This document shows positions 23,038 through 35,190 of a stretch of 64,000 bases of DNA, piece after piece. The notes below the pieces were generated by a model that saw only the letters and a program-made list of their open reading frames with translations, was not told the DNA's origin and did no database searches. Position numbers and translations under genes: made by a program. Every line of letters starts with the position of its first letter. Position 1 is the stretch's first letter. Origin of the DNA: Heterobasidion occidentale (Eukaryota; Basidiomycota; Agaricomycetes; Russulales; Bondarzewiaceae); contig JBCAQO010000013.1 of the NCBI GenBank assembly GCA_039111635.1, positions 558,001-622,000 on the forward strand, given 5' to 3'.

Positions 23038-23781
23038 CTACACAACTCCAAGGCCGAGTGTAGCAATAAGGGTAGTGAATTTCAGATCGAGAACGATATG
23101 AACGACGCCAACGAGCAACGTGTCCAGGGTAGCCTTGACCACTACCACGAGATCAACGACAACACCAAAGACAGCGATCACAAGACCGTCAAGAACGATG
23201 CTGCAAACAAAAGTCAGTCACAACGGCTCTCGGGTTCTTACTGAACGCGCTCACCCAAGCGGCAAAAAGGCAGGTCCGACCTTAGCCGAGTCAACACCAG
23301 GAAGTGCCATCACATTGCCAGCAGGAGCAAGGACGGTCTATAATACAAGTTAGTATTCCTAATTGTTCATGTGAACCGAAGGGGAATGAGAACAATACCT
23401 GGAAGACACTGTTCAAACCGGAGGCTACGTCGTCTGAGGAGACGAAACTGGTGTCTTGAGTGGGAAGTGCGCTGATTTTGCTCTGCGAGCTCTGCACACT
23501 GCTAGTGATACTGCTGACGATGGGCGTGATGTTCTCTGCAGTCGCGTTGTTCGCGTCGAGGGAGCCTGCTCCCGACATCGGTCAACTCCCGAGATATGGC
23601 ATGCAAAAGGAAAGGACGAACTCAATTGTGCAGCGGCGGGTGCGAGCTGTGCGGTCAGCTCAGCCAAAATGGCAGTGAGGCCGTCGCTCTGGCGTTTGGT
23701 CTGCACGGCGGCGGCAGAGACGGCGGCGATGGCACCGAACGCGATAGTAACAAAGGTGGTAAGCTTGACGAGAGAGAACAT
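23038..23781 (-). CDS. Small secreted hydrophobic protein, copy C
   Basis: Closest relative of copy A. Signal peptide MFSLVKLTTFVTIAFGAIAA, then VQTKRQSDGLTAILAELTAQ; exon 2 ATAENITPIVSSITSSVQSS with SKISALPTQDTSFVSSDD; exon 3 TVLAPAGNVMALPGVDSA; exon 4 IVLDGLVIAVFGVVVDLVVV with TLIATLGLGVV and TAG at 23040-23038. All introns are GT-AG with phases as in A and B. Predicted extracellular, about 180 residues. The TATA sequence GTATAAAAGG (23864-23855, minus strand) lies about 75 bp upstream. It forms an inverted pair with copy A, including the upstream element. Intact. Function unknown; possibly an SC15- or HsbA-like surface protein. Confidence 0.78.
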
Positions 23782-24020
23782 AGTTGCAGTGAATATGAGA
23801 CTGTGTAGGTGCGATGAACTCAGAGGATGGGGATATAAAAGGGTGAGTACGCTGCCTTTTATACACAGCGCCTTAAAACAAAACACACAGACAAAAACAA
23901 TGTAGCCAAGAACCACGCCCGTGCGTGGAGTGAACTTTCGGCATGATCCTATGATCTCGCTCCATGAAGGATAGAATATCGAATGGTAGCAAAATTTCTC
24001 GTGGTTCCGCTTCGTGAGGT

Positions 24021-24102
24021 GCGGAGATCGTGCGGCAAGAAGGTGTGTTTCGCCATTCTCGTCATCACGGGCGACATTGGAAGGCGACGAGATACACGTA
24101 CG
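24021..24102 (-). promoter_or_regulatory. Shared upstream element, copy C
   Basis: The minus strand reads CGTACGTGTATCTCGTCGCC ... GTGATGACGAGAATGGCGAA ... TTGCCGCACGATCTCCGC. The core lies about 240 bp before the start at 23781. This is the best match to the copy A element, over about 80 bp. Confidence 0.65.
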
Positions 24103-25235
24103 GTGCAACTTCGGGATGAGGTACAGTTATCGGAGCTATGCCATGATGAATTCGTGACGGTGGTGGAGTAGGACTGCGCAAAACAATCAGGAAGGCGAGT
24201 CAAAAGAAAATGAGAAGACGGCGTGTTTATTCCAGTTTCAAGATAGACATGCAAGAGCGTGGTGGAATAGGCGTCCGGACGTGATAATTCTGGAAGTGTC
24301 AACGTTCCAATATACAGCATGGCTACTACTTAGAACTCACCGGGGCTGGACATCTCCTGCGAAGGACTTCCGGCGGATACCACCTTGAAAATGTCAAGAA
24401 GGTGAACGATGTTATGGATCTGACGACACCACAGGAACGTACCTCATGAACTGACTCTGATCAGAGGACAGGGCTCATGAATGGCGTGCCAGAGAAGAAA
24501 TGCTTCTAGCACCGCCTGTTCCGCCCCAACGCATGCCTCTTACGGCTGTGGGCCTCCGTTTCATAAAAACGAGGCTGACCAGAAATAACATCGCTTCCGA
24601 GTAGTCCCGTTCTCAACTTGAAAACTGCAAAGGACTTGCAATGGCCTATCCATATTGCCTGTGGGGACAGCACTTCACACACCATGTTGGAAATATGAAA
24701 GGCCTACCTGCATTGTGCGCAGGTTTGGCACAATAAAGGGCCAGACCAGAATTCGGTGGACATAGAGACCTTGAAATCAGATGACATACGTGAGGGGGCT
24801 ATAACACTCCTCCAGTGATCACCGATCAATCACTATAACATGGGTGTCGTTCACAGCGCCTCGAAGCTCTACCGCCTATGTAAACGACCATTCACGTGAG
24901 ATAGTAGGATCACACGGCAGAACCCAAAATCCCTCACCGTGTATTCTCCCTCGGACACCTCGCACCTACGCTTCGCAAACCCAATCATTCTGCCCCGAAC
25001 CTTGACCACTCAGGGATGTCGACAGCCACGCCTCAGTGCTCCTAGACCATTCATTCAACACTGCCAAATTCACACCCAATCTGAAGCAGAGAAAATTATT
25101 CGATTCATCGTAGGAAATAGCTCATGGTATCAATACGACTACGAAGCAACGATGCGACATATCAAAGCCTAATCCCCGACAGACAGATAACAATTAGTAC
25201 CCAGACCATGTGAGCAGCAGAAGTACTTACAGATA
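24103..25235. other. Intergenic between copies C and D
   Basis: No gene recognised. Contains a weak third match to the segmental duplication near 24570. A short plus-strand ORF at 24939-25172 has no supporting motif. Confidence 0.5.
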
Positions 25236-26007
25236 TCAGAGGTGGAGGATGGAGATAACAGTGGCAAGGTTGAGGTTGAGGACAATGGGCACAATGGCAC
25301 CAATGAGGGGGAGGAGGGCGCCAAGGACATCGCCGAGGATCGAGCCAACAAGGGTGATGACAATACTGAGCAGGCCACTGACAAGCTCGCTGAAGTGAAC
25401 AAAAGTCAGTCAGCAGGCGGCACTGAGGGGGTACTATGTATACGAACCCAATGGGAGCAATGATAGCGAGAATGCCTGTGACGTCTCCCTTCACCACGGC
25501 AACAACGTGGGCGAGCGCGGTGAAGAGGAGGCAAAGCAGACCAGCAAGGAGGTTGGCAACATCCGCAAGGACCACCTTCGCCGTACCGTCGACAGTGAGG
25601 AGAATGACCTCAATAGGCTGGCCAACGAGCAGGTTCAACGCGCTAACGGTATCACTCAGGACCGCCTTAACATCCACAAGAATGGGTCCAACGGCGTCAA
25701 CTGTCGCGTTACCCGCAACAATGAACTCTAGGGAAGGACATGAGAATCGCCATCAGTACGTGTAAGCTAAGTACTCACGGAGCTCGGCAGCTAGGGGGGT
25801 CAGCGCCACTTTAGCCTCAGTGAGGACCACCGCAACGCTCTTCAGCTCATGGCGATGAACCAGGGCGGGAACAGCGGGAACGGCAGGAACAACACCGTTT
25901 ACGGTAGACAGGACGTCAGGGACGGCGGGAGCGCCGAGAGGCACAGCGGAAACAAACGCGCCGAACGCGAGAGCAGCGAAGGAGACGATCTTGGCGAACG
26001 AAGGCAT
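25236..26007 (-). CDS. Small secreted hydrophobic protein, divergent copy D
   Basis: Signal peptide MPSFAKIVSFAALAFGAFVS, then an Ala/Val/Pro-rich linker (VVPAVPAVPALVHRHELKSV), then VVLTEAKVALTPLAAEL. After an intron: FIVAGNATVDAVGPILVDVK, VSALNLLVGQPIEVILLTVD and a hydrophobic run (ADVANLLAGLLCLLFTALAH). The last exon reads ELVSGLLSIVITLVGSILGD and ends with LATVISILHL and TGA at 25238-25236. The layout is that of copies A-C, but the sequence has diverged and the shared upstream element is absent. A TATATATA-type box lies about 110-120 bp upstream (26117-26126). Predicted secreted; function unknown. Confidence 0.68.
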
Positions 26008-27686
26008 GGCAGTAAAGAATGTGGGGTTTTAAAGAGTGAAGGGAGGGCTTGGGCGGAGAAGGAAGGAGACGGATGACACGGAGTCGATGGGGAGCCAGAA
26101 GGCAGACGCGACCAGCTTTATATATGACTGTTGCGCGTCCCGGTCGGATACGATGGGCCGTCGGGACTTCCGGAACATGGATTCTACGGAGGTGAACTGT
26201 GAAGGCAAGGAAGGTTCTGTAAAAATTCTGACCGAGATGGCATCTTACATGTGTACGGCATCTCGAGCTAGTGGAGCGGCTCAACGGTATGCTTCTATAT
26301 GAGCTTAGCCGGAGTTGTTCGAGATGGCTTCCAGGTAATCGTGCGCCGGGCTCCAAGCAATTCTTTCTGTCATCGCTGAACGAGCCAGCCTGAGGATCTG
26401 AAGGATCAATCTTTGATAAAGTGGACCTGAGGATCTGAAGGATCAAAGATTGATGAAGTGGGAGGGCCCTTCAAAAGAGCGCTGAGTATAAGAATATCCT
26501 TAGCTCGGAACGGATTCGCTGTTTTACGGTATGAAGCAGCCCCAGACCTCCCCAGGCGGCGCGAGTGAATTAAGCGAACACTGCACCTTCCTAATGAGGC
26601 AACCGGTTGATTCATCTGAAACCGGGGCCAATAGGAAGCGAGCCGTCCCCACCTCACGACGACGCTAGCCTAAAAACGAAGAGAACTACGCCGCTCACGC
26701 CTAAATGCAACGAGGCTAATTAGCAAGCTCCAAGTCAAAAAGAAGCTAGGTAATCAATTTCGATGACGCTTCTGATCGCGAGCCCTGGCGACATGCAGAC
26801 ACGGGAGGAAACGGGGCGGACAACATACACTGCACGCACGAGAGTCCAAGCAACATTGGACGAGGGAGCCTGCTTTTCGAAGAAGGATCAGGCTGGTTGT
26901 CAGTGGATAGATCGAATAGGTAGGTCAACAGATGACCGGCGCTGATCGACCCTTCGTACATGACACTTCATTTCACTGATACCAATTCCGCGACAAGCCG
27001 TCGTAGAGTGCGCCAGGACGATGATCATTCCGTCTCGGTCCCGCAAAACTCTGGAAGGCCGCATAGATCTAACAAGCAGATGATCTCTCCATTCTGGAGC
27101 AGACCAACTCGATCTTTCCAACCTCGAAGATCAAAGCTACTGACCTGATCGACGCTGTGGACAAGGATAGTTGGTCTAAGACCTTGGGAGCCTTTCCACG
27201 CCGTCATACACCCATCTGATTGTTGGTTCATGGAAGCCCCATATTGATAACGGCTACCACAGGCAATTCCATCACCGAGCTTCCAATCCACAAAAACGTA
27301 AAGGTTGACACGTCTTGAAGAATCAGTCAGAGGTACCTTCAAGAGTTGATCGTGTCAAAACACTCACCAAAATTATCTGACCTAGTACCCTCACAGTCAC
27401 GCGCGAGGCTTGGAAGGGTCTTGACATCGGCGGAACACTGCACATTTCGCAAAAAGGTTCGATGGCGGTGAATGAGACTCAAGGACAGCTAGTCGAACAC
27501 AAATACCCAGTGAATATGAACAGCAACAACGAACGAAGCAACATGAAAGAGATATGTTGAGAATGTGACCTTTAAATTTAGCGTCCTTCAAAATATGTAG
27601 TAATACACGTCGATCTAGCCAAGCATTGGTGTCAGCAAGTTCTCATCCCGCGCGCGCACAATTGATACGTACCTAACTACCGATAC
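26008..27686. other. Intergenic between copies D and E
   Basis: No gene recognised. A minus-strand ORF (27025-27342, containing VNLYVFVDWKLGDGIACG) has no family I know and no clear splice partners. It may be a decayed exon. Confidence 0.45.
26389..26446 (+). repeat. Two direct copies of a 21-bp sequence
   Basis: CCTGAGGATCTGAAGGATCA(A) at 26389-26409 and 26426-26446, 37 bp apart. The flanks contain the complementary strings ATCTTTGAT and ATCAAAGAT, so a small hairpin could also form. Confidence 0.7.
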
Positions 27687-28472
27687 TCAGAGCAACGACA
27701 GAATCGCTGGGATGATGAGCTTGAGAAGAGCAGGGAGGATATCGACGATGAGGGGTAGTAAAGCTACAATAATACTCGCGCCCGGTAGACCACTGACTGA
27801 AATGACGGCGGCTAACAGGGGCTCAACGTCCTTACTAGAACATGCATGCTCTCGTCAGATACTCCAGACCACGTGATCTATAGAGAGAACCAACGTACAC
27901 AAGCGACGTTATCACGTTAATGATGCTCGTAGCGTCAGTAGATCCCGAAGTAGCAAGGCTGATAGCATTGAAGATGTCGGTCAGTAACCCGCCAAGGAGA
28001 GACGCAATATCGCCAATGCCGAGCGTGCTGCCTCCGTCGAGGGAGGAAAGAATCGAATCGAGAGACTGGCCAGAGAGACTTGAAATTGCAGAGGTGGCGG
28101 ATTTGATAAGGGTGCTGATGTCACCAACAAGTTTCTCGACGGAGGTGATATTGGCGGAGGAGAGACCAGCTAGAAATCGTGGATAGATGCATGAATATTC
28201 CTCACTGTTACAGAAATATAGCCACGAGACGTACAGAGGTCTTCCAGCACGGGCTCTAAAGCAGCGCTGAGGTTCCCAATGATGGCAGCAATGCTACTGA
28301 GTTCATCGCGCTGATAAAGGGCTGTCTCGGGAGCTGGGGCTACACGGGCAATGATGGTTGGTGGGACAAGAACTGCAGGCACAGCTTTCTCGGCTGCTGG
28401 CACAGCAGAGGCGGAGACCAAGGTGCCGAAAGCGATGGCAGCAATGCATGCGAGCTTCACGAATGATAGCAT
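27687..28472 (-). CDS. Small secreted hydrophobic protein, divergent copy E
   Basis: Signal peptide MLSFVKLACIAAIAFGTLVS, a Pro/Ala/Val linker (AVPAVLVPPTIIARVAPAPE), then LSSIAAIIGNLSAALEPVLEDL. Exon 2 (about 28170-27893) reads SSANITSVEKLVGDISTLIK then IASLLGGLLTDIFNAISLAT. The last exon (KDVEPLLAAVISVSGLPGAS ... LLPLIVDILPALLKLIIPAI) ends at TGA 27689-27687. The order of signal peptide, polar helix and hydrophobic end matches the other copies, and N-terminal similarity to B (FVKLA..AAIA.G) supports common origin. TTATATAT at 28602-28609 may be the TATA box. The common upstream element was not found. Function unknown. Confidence 0.68.
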
Positions 28473-29653
28473 GGTGAGGATACGAGATTAGACTGTAAAT
28501 GAATGAGAGGACAAAGGCGAAGATTGCGTGATTGCTGCAGGGATGTTACCCGGTGGAGGGGATTCCGAGGGGTGAAGGGATGTCGACGAGTATCCAGTCT
28601 GTTATATATCAGATCGTGAGTTGGAGGCCGATCCTTCGCAATCCTTCGCTTGGGAATAGAGACAGAACGAATAAACATGCCGTTGGAGATGGATACTCCC
28701 ATGACCGGTAAATTTTCAGAGTTCGTGGCTCACATCAGACCTGCAATGTGGAATATTGGATATCCTTTCTCTCCCACTGAACCGCGACCGAACTTAAACA
28801 CAGAGCGTGACAGAACAGATACGGACCGGGAAGATGGGCACTATGCCAACCGGCAGTTCCTGGGCCAAATTCTTGCATGGCTGGTAGAGGAGATACGAAA
28901 GGATAGGAAAGGATGATGTGACGAGCAAGGCACATACCTGGTTCCAATGGAGCATGATTTTGTTTACAGAACGAGTTGGGCCTGGAATTTCGAGATTTCA
29001 GTCTTCAGGGGATAGAAGAGGTCGTGACCATTCAAAGAAGTGAGCAATACGCCCTAGGACAACCGTATCAGATTGACCCGCGTGGTCTGAGTGGTTCTGC
29101 CGTGGTTGAAACAAGTCCTTCGCAAGAATCAAGCCAAAAAAGGGCTGCTGAAGAGGATGTCCAAGGTACAGAAGATGTACAGAGTTCGGCCGACAAAGAA
29201 TCACAGGAATCGCGACTTATTCCATATCGAAGAGCCTGGAGAAGAACATTCCCTGAGAGGCTGGTAAGCATGTCGTGCTGACGGTGTACTGCCTGTTGTG
29301 CGCGAGAAACGTCCTCAGACGACGCGGCGAAGGATGAAGCTGAAGCATAGCCTGACGGCCTGACCGTGGAGGAAGAGCAGACGAAGATGGATTCGGGAGG
29401 ATTCGGGGCCGAGCGCGCGAAATTCAGACCGGTAAACACAGCCAAATATCATTACGTCGTTGCCACCTCGGACTCCAGCCTCAAACCGCTGCGCGGTACG
29501 CTTCGTTGAAGTTCAGCTGCCTCATCCTGAGAACTTAAGCAGCTTACACAGCTACCGACGCCTCACAGGGATTTCTGTCCCATACTCTATCACTAGCGCA
29601 ATCTTCCAGGGAAGAGCCTAGAGCCACAGCACCCTCGAAAACCCGAAGCCAGC
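28473..29653. other. Intergenic, open frames of unknown status
   Basis: ORFs run on both strands at 28976-29281 (plus) and 29068-29445 (minus, SGYASASSFAASSEDVSRAQ). Neither has a recognisable domain, and I could not decide which, if either, is coding. Confidence 0.4.
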
Positions 29654-31593
29654 ATGTCTAGCTTACTTCCGAGTATCGAGACATTTGCCAAGGTCAGTCC
29701 GCGGATCGCTGTCTTTGTTGTGTCTGCTTCAGATACAGCAATGGGTATAACTAGTAATCGAATCAGTCTGTTTGACGCCGTCAAAATTCTATAGGGCACA
29801 GCTGCAACAGCCGCCGGTCTGTCCACGATCGGTACGTTCCTCCAAACACTTATTCATGTGCTATTCCTGAACATCAAGGCACGGGATTTTCAATCACAGG
29901 CATGGGGTTGCTGTATTATGGACAGAACTATCTCATCTATCCAAGTGCCTTCCCACCGGGATCTCGCGACGGTGCGCATACTTTCCTCTATTGACTTCGC
30001 CTTCATTCTCGAAGTCTTATGGGCGTACGATGCAATTTTACCAGAAGTCCCAACACCCGCCGAATTCTCCCTTCCATATACCGACCTCGAACTCACCACA
30101 TCGGATGGGGTCAAACTGAAATGCTATTTACTTCTTCAACGCCCGGATCTACATGTCCTTGGAGCGACCAAGATAGAATGGGACAGTGACGGGGATGACG
30201 AAAAGTACGAGATGGTGAATCACACTTCAAAGTCGACGGTCCGTGTTCCTCGTCCACGTCTGACCCAATCGTGCCATTTTTTACAGTTTGCTGCAACACG
30301 TCCGACCATTATCATGTTCCACGGGAACGGCGGAAATCATGGTCACCGAATCCCGCTCGCTAAGATATTTTTCGCGAAGATGCGCTGCAATGTTCTTATG
30401 TTGTCATACCGCGGGTATGTAGCCTCACTCCCCCCTGCACTTTTTCCGCACCCCTTTCTCCACTCTTCCCAAATGATTAGTGCATGCTTCTTCAGCATGT
30501 GCTCCTCGTGTCATTGACTCCCTATTTAAACCCACATTAACATTCCCGCTGGCGTACCTGTCATTGTTAGGTATGGCCGCTCAGAAGGCACACCGTCAGA
30601 AAAGGGTACGTATCTTCCTGGGTTAGGTTCGCACACTACATGACTGCAAGGAATTCCGGCCTCAGGTCTTGTAGTCGATGCCCAAACCGGGCTCGATTAT
30701 GTTCTGCAACACGAAGCACTGTCGAAGACCCCCATTGCATGTCATTTCACATCTATTGACATCATGCTGTGTGCTCACTTTCTCACTTTGGTCCAGATCC
30801 TGTATGGCCAATCGATAGGTGGTGCAGTCGCAATCGACCTCGCTAGCAAGAACACGCAGGCAGTGAGTTTTCTACGATCAAGAACTCTACTTTAACCGAT
30901 GCCTCATACTCAACGAGACCTATCGATGAAGATCACTGCTATGATTTTGGAGAACACATTTATGTCTCTCCCCCGCCTCATTCCAACAGCATTCCCGATC
31001 CTCGCCCCCTTCTCCTGGCTCTGCCATCAGAAATGGGAGTCATACCTGAAGGTGGGCCGCCCTCCTTCTATCACCTACTTCGTTGACGTCTGTCCGCCCT
31101 CCTTCCGCCCGTCCGTGGACCTCGCAGGTTCCCAAAATTCCGAAATCCATCCGTGTGCTCATGCTCGGCGGCGCGATCGACGAAGTGGTACCGCGCGCAC
31201 AGATGCAGGGTCTATGGGCCCTCATCCGATCCCGCCCGTCCGTCCCGCGCCCGTCCCAGTCGTCCCAGATATCCGCGGCAGATCGCGAACTCGTAGAAGA
31301 GTTCCTGAAGACCGCCGCCGCAACCGCAAGCGAGCCTGAGGACACATCAGACGGACATCCAGTCTACGTAGACCAAGGCGACAAGTATATGGAATTCCCG
31401 GCTGGTGGACATAGTGAGTGTCTCCCTCCCCTTCTGAAATTGCTCTTGTACATCGTTATTGATCCATGTGCTAGATGATACCTGCATTCAAGCCGGATAT
31501 TGGACGGCTGTAGCCGAATTCATTGCCAGTCTCAGCCCATTGGCCGAGCTAGCGAGGGCGGAGAGAGTGATATCCGAAGCTGCAGACTACTAA
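29654..31593 (+). CDS. BEM46/ABHD13-like alpha/beta hydrolase
   Basis: Serine hydrolase fold, probably membrane-anchored at the N-terminus (ATAAGLSTIGMGLLYYGQNY resembles a signal anchor). Starts MSSLLPSIETFAK, with donor at 29693. Visible motifs are the oxyanion region IIMFHGNGGNHGHRIPLAK, the nucleophile elbow YGQSIGG, the acid region MLGGAIDEVVPRAQM and the late His in FPAGGH, matching the Ser-Asp-His triad order. About ten exons, all with GT-AG introns that keep frame, end in LARAERVISEAADY and TAA at 31591-31593. An insert rich in Ser/Pro/Ala (RPSVPRPSQSSQISAADREL) separates acid and His. BEM46 proteins act at the ER and cell periphery in fungal polarity, but the substrate is unknown. 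Intact, about 420 residues. Confidence 0.9.
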
Positions 31594-33174
31594 GCGCTGG
31601 CTATGATATCCTTGCATCCTTACTATGTTGTTCTGGTTGGCATTCCGCCTAGTGATTCCGCCTTAGAGTCCTATGTTGTCCACTGATTACATTTTCTATG
31701 TGTATACGATGCACCCACTAGTAGTTCTTTCAAATTTCGAACTTGCTTTTTGCGGTGTGTTCAAGTGTATTATTATGTCTTTCCTTGCGGATATACGGGT
31801 ACATGATCGGCTCCACTTCGTGTCTTATGCAGATACTTCTATGCCTCTATCACTCCGTGTAATAGGTTGGTTCCATGTCTGGCCTATTTTAATGGTATAC
31901 TTCAACACGGTTGACGTTCCACGTAAGTAGGCTGTCTTCAAGCTGCAGACTTTACGAGCATCGATGTCGGCATCCACTTGCCAAGTAAACATTGCTTGCA
32001 GGATACAGGCGATGGGCGCGAGCTGTGTAGACATTGTCTGGAACAGGCACATGTCGGCGACAAGCTCATTTGGCCCATCCGAGCCAACTGAGATCTTTCA
32101 TAGCCTCTTGGAGTCAGGCGCGGATGTCGTTTTCAAAGCGTACATTGATAACAGAAACGGAAGGCTTCACAGCTTCACACTCGGATCACACATCAAGATG
32201 TGGTATGGTCGGGCGAAGGCGCTTCGCGAAGCATCGCTGTTTCCAGCCTCAGCATAGCACGTCAGCCGAACACTCCCAACTTTCCTGCCCGGGCATAAAT
32301 TCCTCGCGCTCTTGCGCGCCGATCTAGAGGAAGTGAAAGTCGGCGTGCTCGATGCTCGCGGGCACATTCACTGCGACAGATCTCATCACTAGGAATCACG
32401 TGGTTCTCGAACGGCTATTACCTTCGTTTCCCGCTGTTTTCTGCTGATCCACATGCACAAGGCTCGGAAGCAGTGCCGCGGCAGATCCTCGCAGTACCAT
32501 CGCGTACCAGGCCGGCACCATACATCCTCAGAATGATGTCTTTTCGATATATTGACTTCCACGGATCGCGGCGACAGATGGAAATGGAGAGACGACGATG
32601 ACTTGGGAGCGAACGATTTGGGCGTACAGATAGCTGCAGGCGGACTGTCAATAGTTTGCAGTTTGAGAATGACGGGAGAATGACGGTCTTGATAGTTTGC
32701 ACTTTGAGAATGATGGTCTTGAAAGTTTTCAGTTTGAGAATGATGATCTTAATGTGTCCGCATCGAGGCCAACATGTTCCGGATCCCCTAGTCCAGGAAG
32801 AACTTGCGCCAAATTTTGACAGCCGCGCTCACACCGCGCGCCATGCATCATGATTGATGTGTCCCTGTCGACTGCATGATCCCAGACTGGAAACAATAGC
32901 ACCCCACCTCTGGTGAGACGTCAGCCCAGTCACGACATCGGCGCACCTGACTTCCTCAATACGCTTGGTATCGATCCGTGCTTGATTAGCTGCTGCGTGC
33001 AAGAGATAAAGACAACTTGAGGAGGTCTATAGAGAGATTTGCTTGGCCGTTGGAAGGCACGTCGTAATCAGGCTGATACGGTTGAGGGTGCTAATGCCTG
33101 GAGCTCAAGGTGCGTGTGAGATCAATGCCGGACAATAGTGATAGAAAAAACAAGCATAAAATCAAAAATCATAT
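31594..33174. other. Intergenic, one minisatellite, no gene recognised
   Basis: The 31940-32370 stretch has short ORFs on both strands without motif support. The only clear structure is the tandem repeat at 32649-32751. Confidence 0.5.
32649..32751. repeat. Imperfect three-copy tandem repeat, ~35 bp unit
   Basis: Consensus of the type ATAGTTTGCAGTTTGAGAAT followed by GATGGTCTTG, repeated three times with small changes. It lies in non-coding DNA. Confidence 0.75.
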
Positions 33175-34686
33175 TCACGGCCCTCCATAAAGGAGTCCGT
33201 GACCAATCGAATGGTATGCAAATGCTCGTGTTCTAATAATGGCGAGGTTTTTGGACTCGGCGGCACCAGCTGCAGCCGAATGTAATCCTACAAGTCGCAT
33301 ACTGTAAGCTAAAGGAAGAGACAGGACGACGCGGGCACTCAGAGGGGTGGCGAGGATGTAAAGACTCGCCTTGATCATGAGTTTTCCTACACTGAATCCA
33401 CCGTCAGTCACATTTTTCTGGCACTTGATCTCGCCTTCCCAGTTCAAAGTCTGGTATCCGTCGGCAGGCGGAACGAGCGTCGAGCTCGATGCCACATCTG
33501 GAGGAACTGGCCGCAGAGTGCCCTCGCCAATGACGTAGCTGCGAAATGCGTGATGGGATCCCACGACGGCTTCGATCTGGCGCATGAACGACACGGAGAC
33601 GGTCGGCTGGGCAGAGTCGTCGAATGCCGCTGCCGCTTTGGAGAGGCGGAACATGGACGGCGGGGGAGGCCTCGGGTGCAGAAATGCATCGAGGGAGGCG
33701 GTCGGGGCGTAGAGTTGGAGGTAAAACGGCACCGTGTCCGTGATTGAGTATATACGGACTGCTGGAATAAAAAGCTGTCGTTCATCATCAGCCACATGTG
33801 GACAGCATCGCCGCGAGCAAGAGGGGAGTGATCTCACATACCTGGCACTCGATAGGCTTCATTGCCGAATCTGGCCGCAATGGCATCGTCGACGACACTT
33901 GGTGCCACTCCTCCGGAAGCGACTTGATCGTCGTCGAAAACGGAAACGGCGACGAGATGATGGGCCGGTGCGGCCTCGTACGGGGTTGGTAGACAATCTG
34001 AACGCTCAGACTGTCGACGAAGGGTCTACGTGAATAAATATCAAAAAAGGCCACCAAAACAGAGCGCTGCGTACCTCTTTCGCGGCTTCCACAGCCCAGA
34101 TCTCGTCACGTAGACGGTCAATGCATAGTAGCACTTGACATGGAGCTCACGGACACCTGGAAAGACCTCGGCGTATGTCGGTGGTAGTGGGCGTGCGCTA
34201 CCGGCCTCCTGGTGTGACTGTGGAATCGCAACCTGGAACGGCAACATACTGGGGGCATGTGCGGACAAACTGCCTTGCTCCCAGACCGTAGACGATTTGC
34301 TGAGAAAAGTTGAATCCTGGCTCGCTACGCCAGTAACGGTCAGGTCAAGAACACCCTGGAGCTGCGCAGTCATCGCATGAGACCGGATGGCACTGAGGAT
34401 AAGTATAAAAGCCGCTCACTTTCACAGTGACGGCAACGACATCTTCCGTGCTCTCCAGACCGATATCGCCACTGATGGTCGAGTTTCGACCATACGAGGG
34501 AATCGACGCCCCCTCTTCTTGACCTCGAAGGGCGAGCGCAATGCCGTTTTTGCTGGTAGTGAAGATCCCTGTCGGCCGCGAGCGACGGGTCCTGATGTTG
34601 GTGCGAGCGAGCTGAGTCTCGTCCGGATGTGGATCGGGCGAATAAGGAGGCGACTGAGGATACGCTGGAGGATTCGAGGACGACAT
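33175..34686 (-). CDS. Arrestin-like domain protein
   Basis: About 420 residues in four exons. The N-terminus is Pro/Ser-rich (MSSSNPPAYPQSPPYSPDPH). The fold region includes GISGDIGLEST-like and TVKVSG/LQGVLDLTVTGVASQD strands, RELHVKCYYALTVYVTRSGL, FVDSLSVQIVYQPRTRPHRP and IRIYSITDTVPFYLQL-like VRIYSITDTVPFYLQLYAP. The C-terminal domain has LIKASLYILATPLSARVVLS-type strands (actual start KLMIKASLYILATPLSA). The alternating beta-strand pattern and PFYLQL segment fit the arrestin-type adaptors common in Agaricomycetes, which can link ubiquitin ligases to membrane proteins; no PY motif was noticed. Exon junctions near 34432/34360 and 34080/34025 are GT-AG. Start MSSSNPP at 34686 follows a clean upstream region. 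The role is inferred. Confidence 0.72.
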
Positions 34687-34730
34687 CTGTGGGAAAGTCT
34701 AAGAGAAATGCAGAGATGAGATGCACGGAG

Positions 34731-35190
34731 TCATGTATAAATACGAGACCGGACTGAGCGCTCGTGGTGATTCATCATCGGAAGTGCTGAAGCATGATTC
34801 TTACAATACAATGACCTGTGCTTGGAGTCAAAAAAATTGAGGTATCTGGTATCCATGATTGGTCTAGTCAGGCTTGCCTTTGACTGGCGCCGGCGCCGCA
34901 TCATTGCCTCAAGGGGTCGAGTCAGAATGCGGAATGACTCGACCGCAAGTGGAGGCCACGCTAATTGCCCAAATGCGCTGTACGCGAGGATGCCCACATC
35001 CGACATGCTCTCGGTGGCGCTCCTCGCAGCGACATCTGTCGCGCAGTCGATCAGGCCGAAACATCCCAAGGCGACGCCTCATACTAAGACATACGCGCAA
35101 AGGCGGTATGATCCAATGCAGCCGAGGAGAGCGGAAGAGAGGCGTGTTCAGATGACCGTTTATCCTATGTCCGCCATGACTCCTCGTTTG
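34731..35190 (-). pseudogene. Possible membrane-protein remnant with an in-frame stop
   Basis: One minus-strand frame reads SSALLGCIGSYRLCAYVLV, then TGA, then GVALGCFGLIDCATDVAARS and SAFGQLAWPPLAVESFRILT, ending with PIMDTRYLNFFDSKHRSLYC. The two hydrophobic stretches flanking the stop would make one or two membrane helices, which suggests decay. Upstream minus-strand frames up to about 35880 stay partly open but could not be joined. No family recognised. Confidence 0.3.

Noticed and set aside
19274..28472. Hydrophobin gene cluster
   Set aside because: The proteins have secreted, hydrophobic architecture but lack the eight-cysteine pattern that defines hydrophobins.
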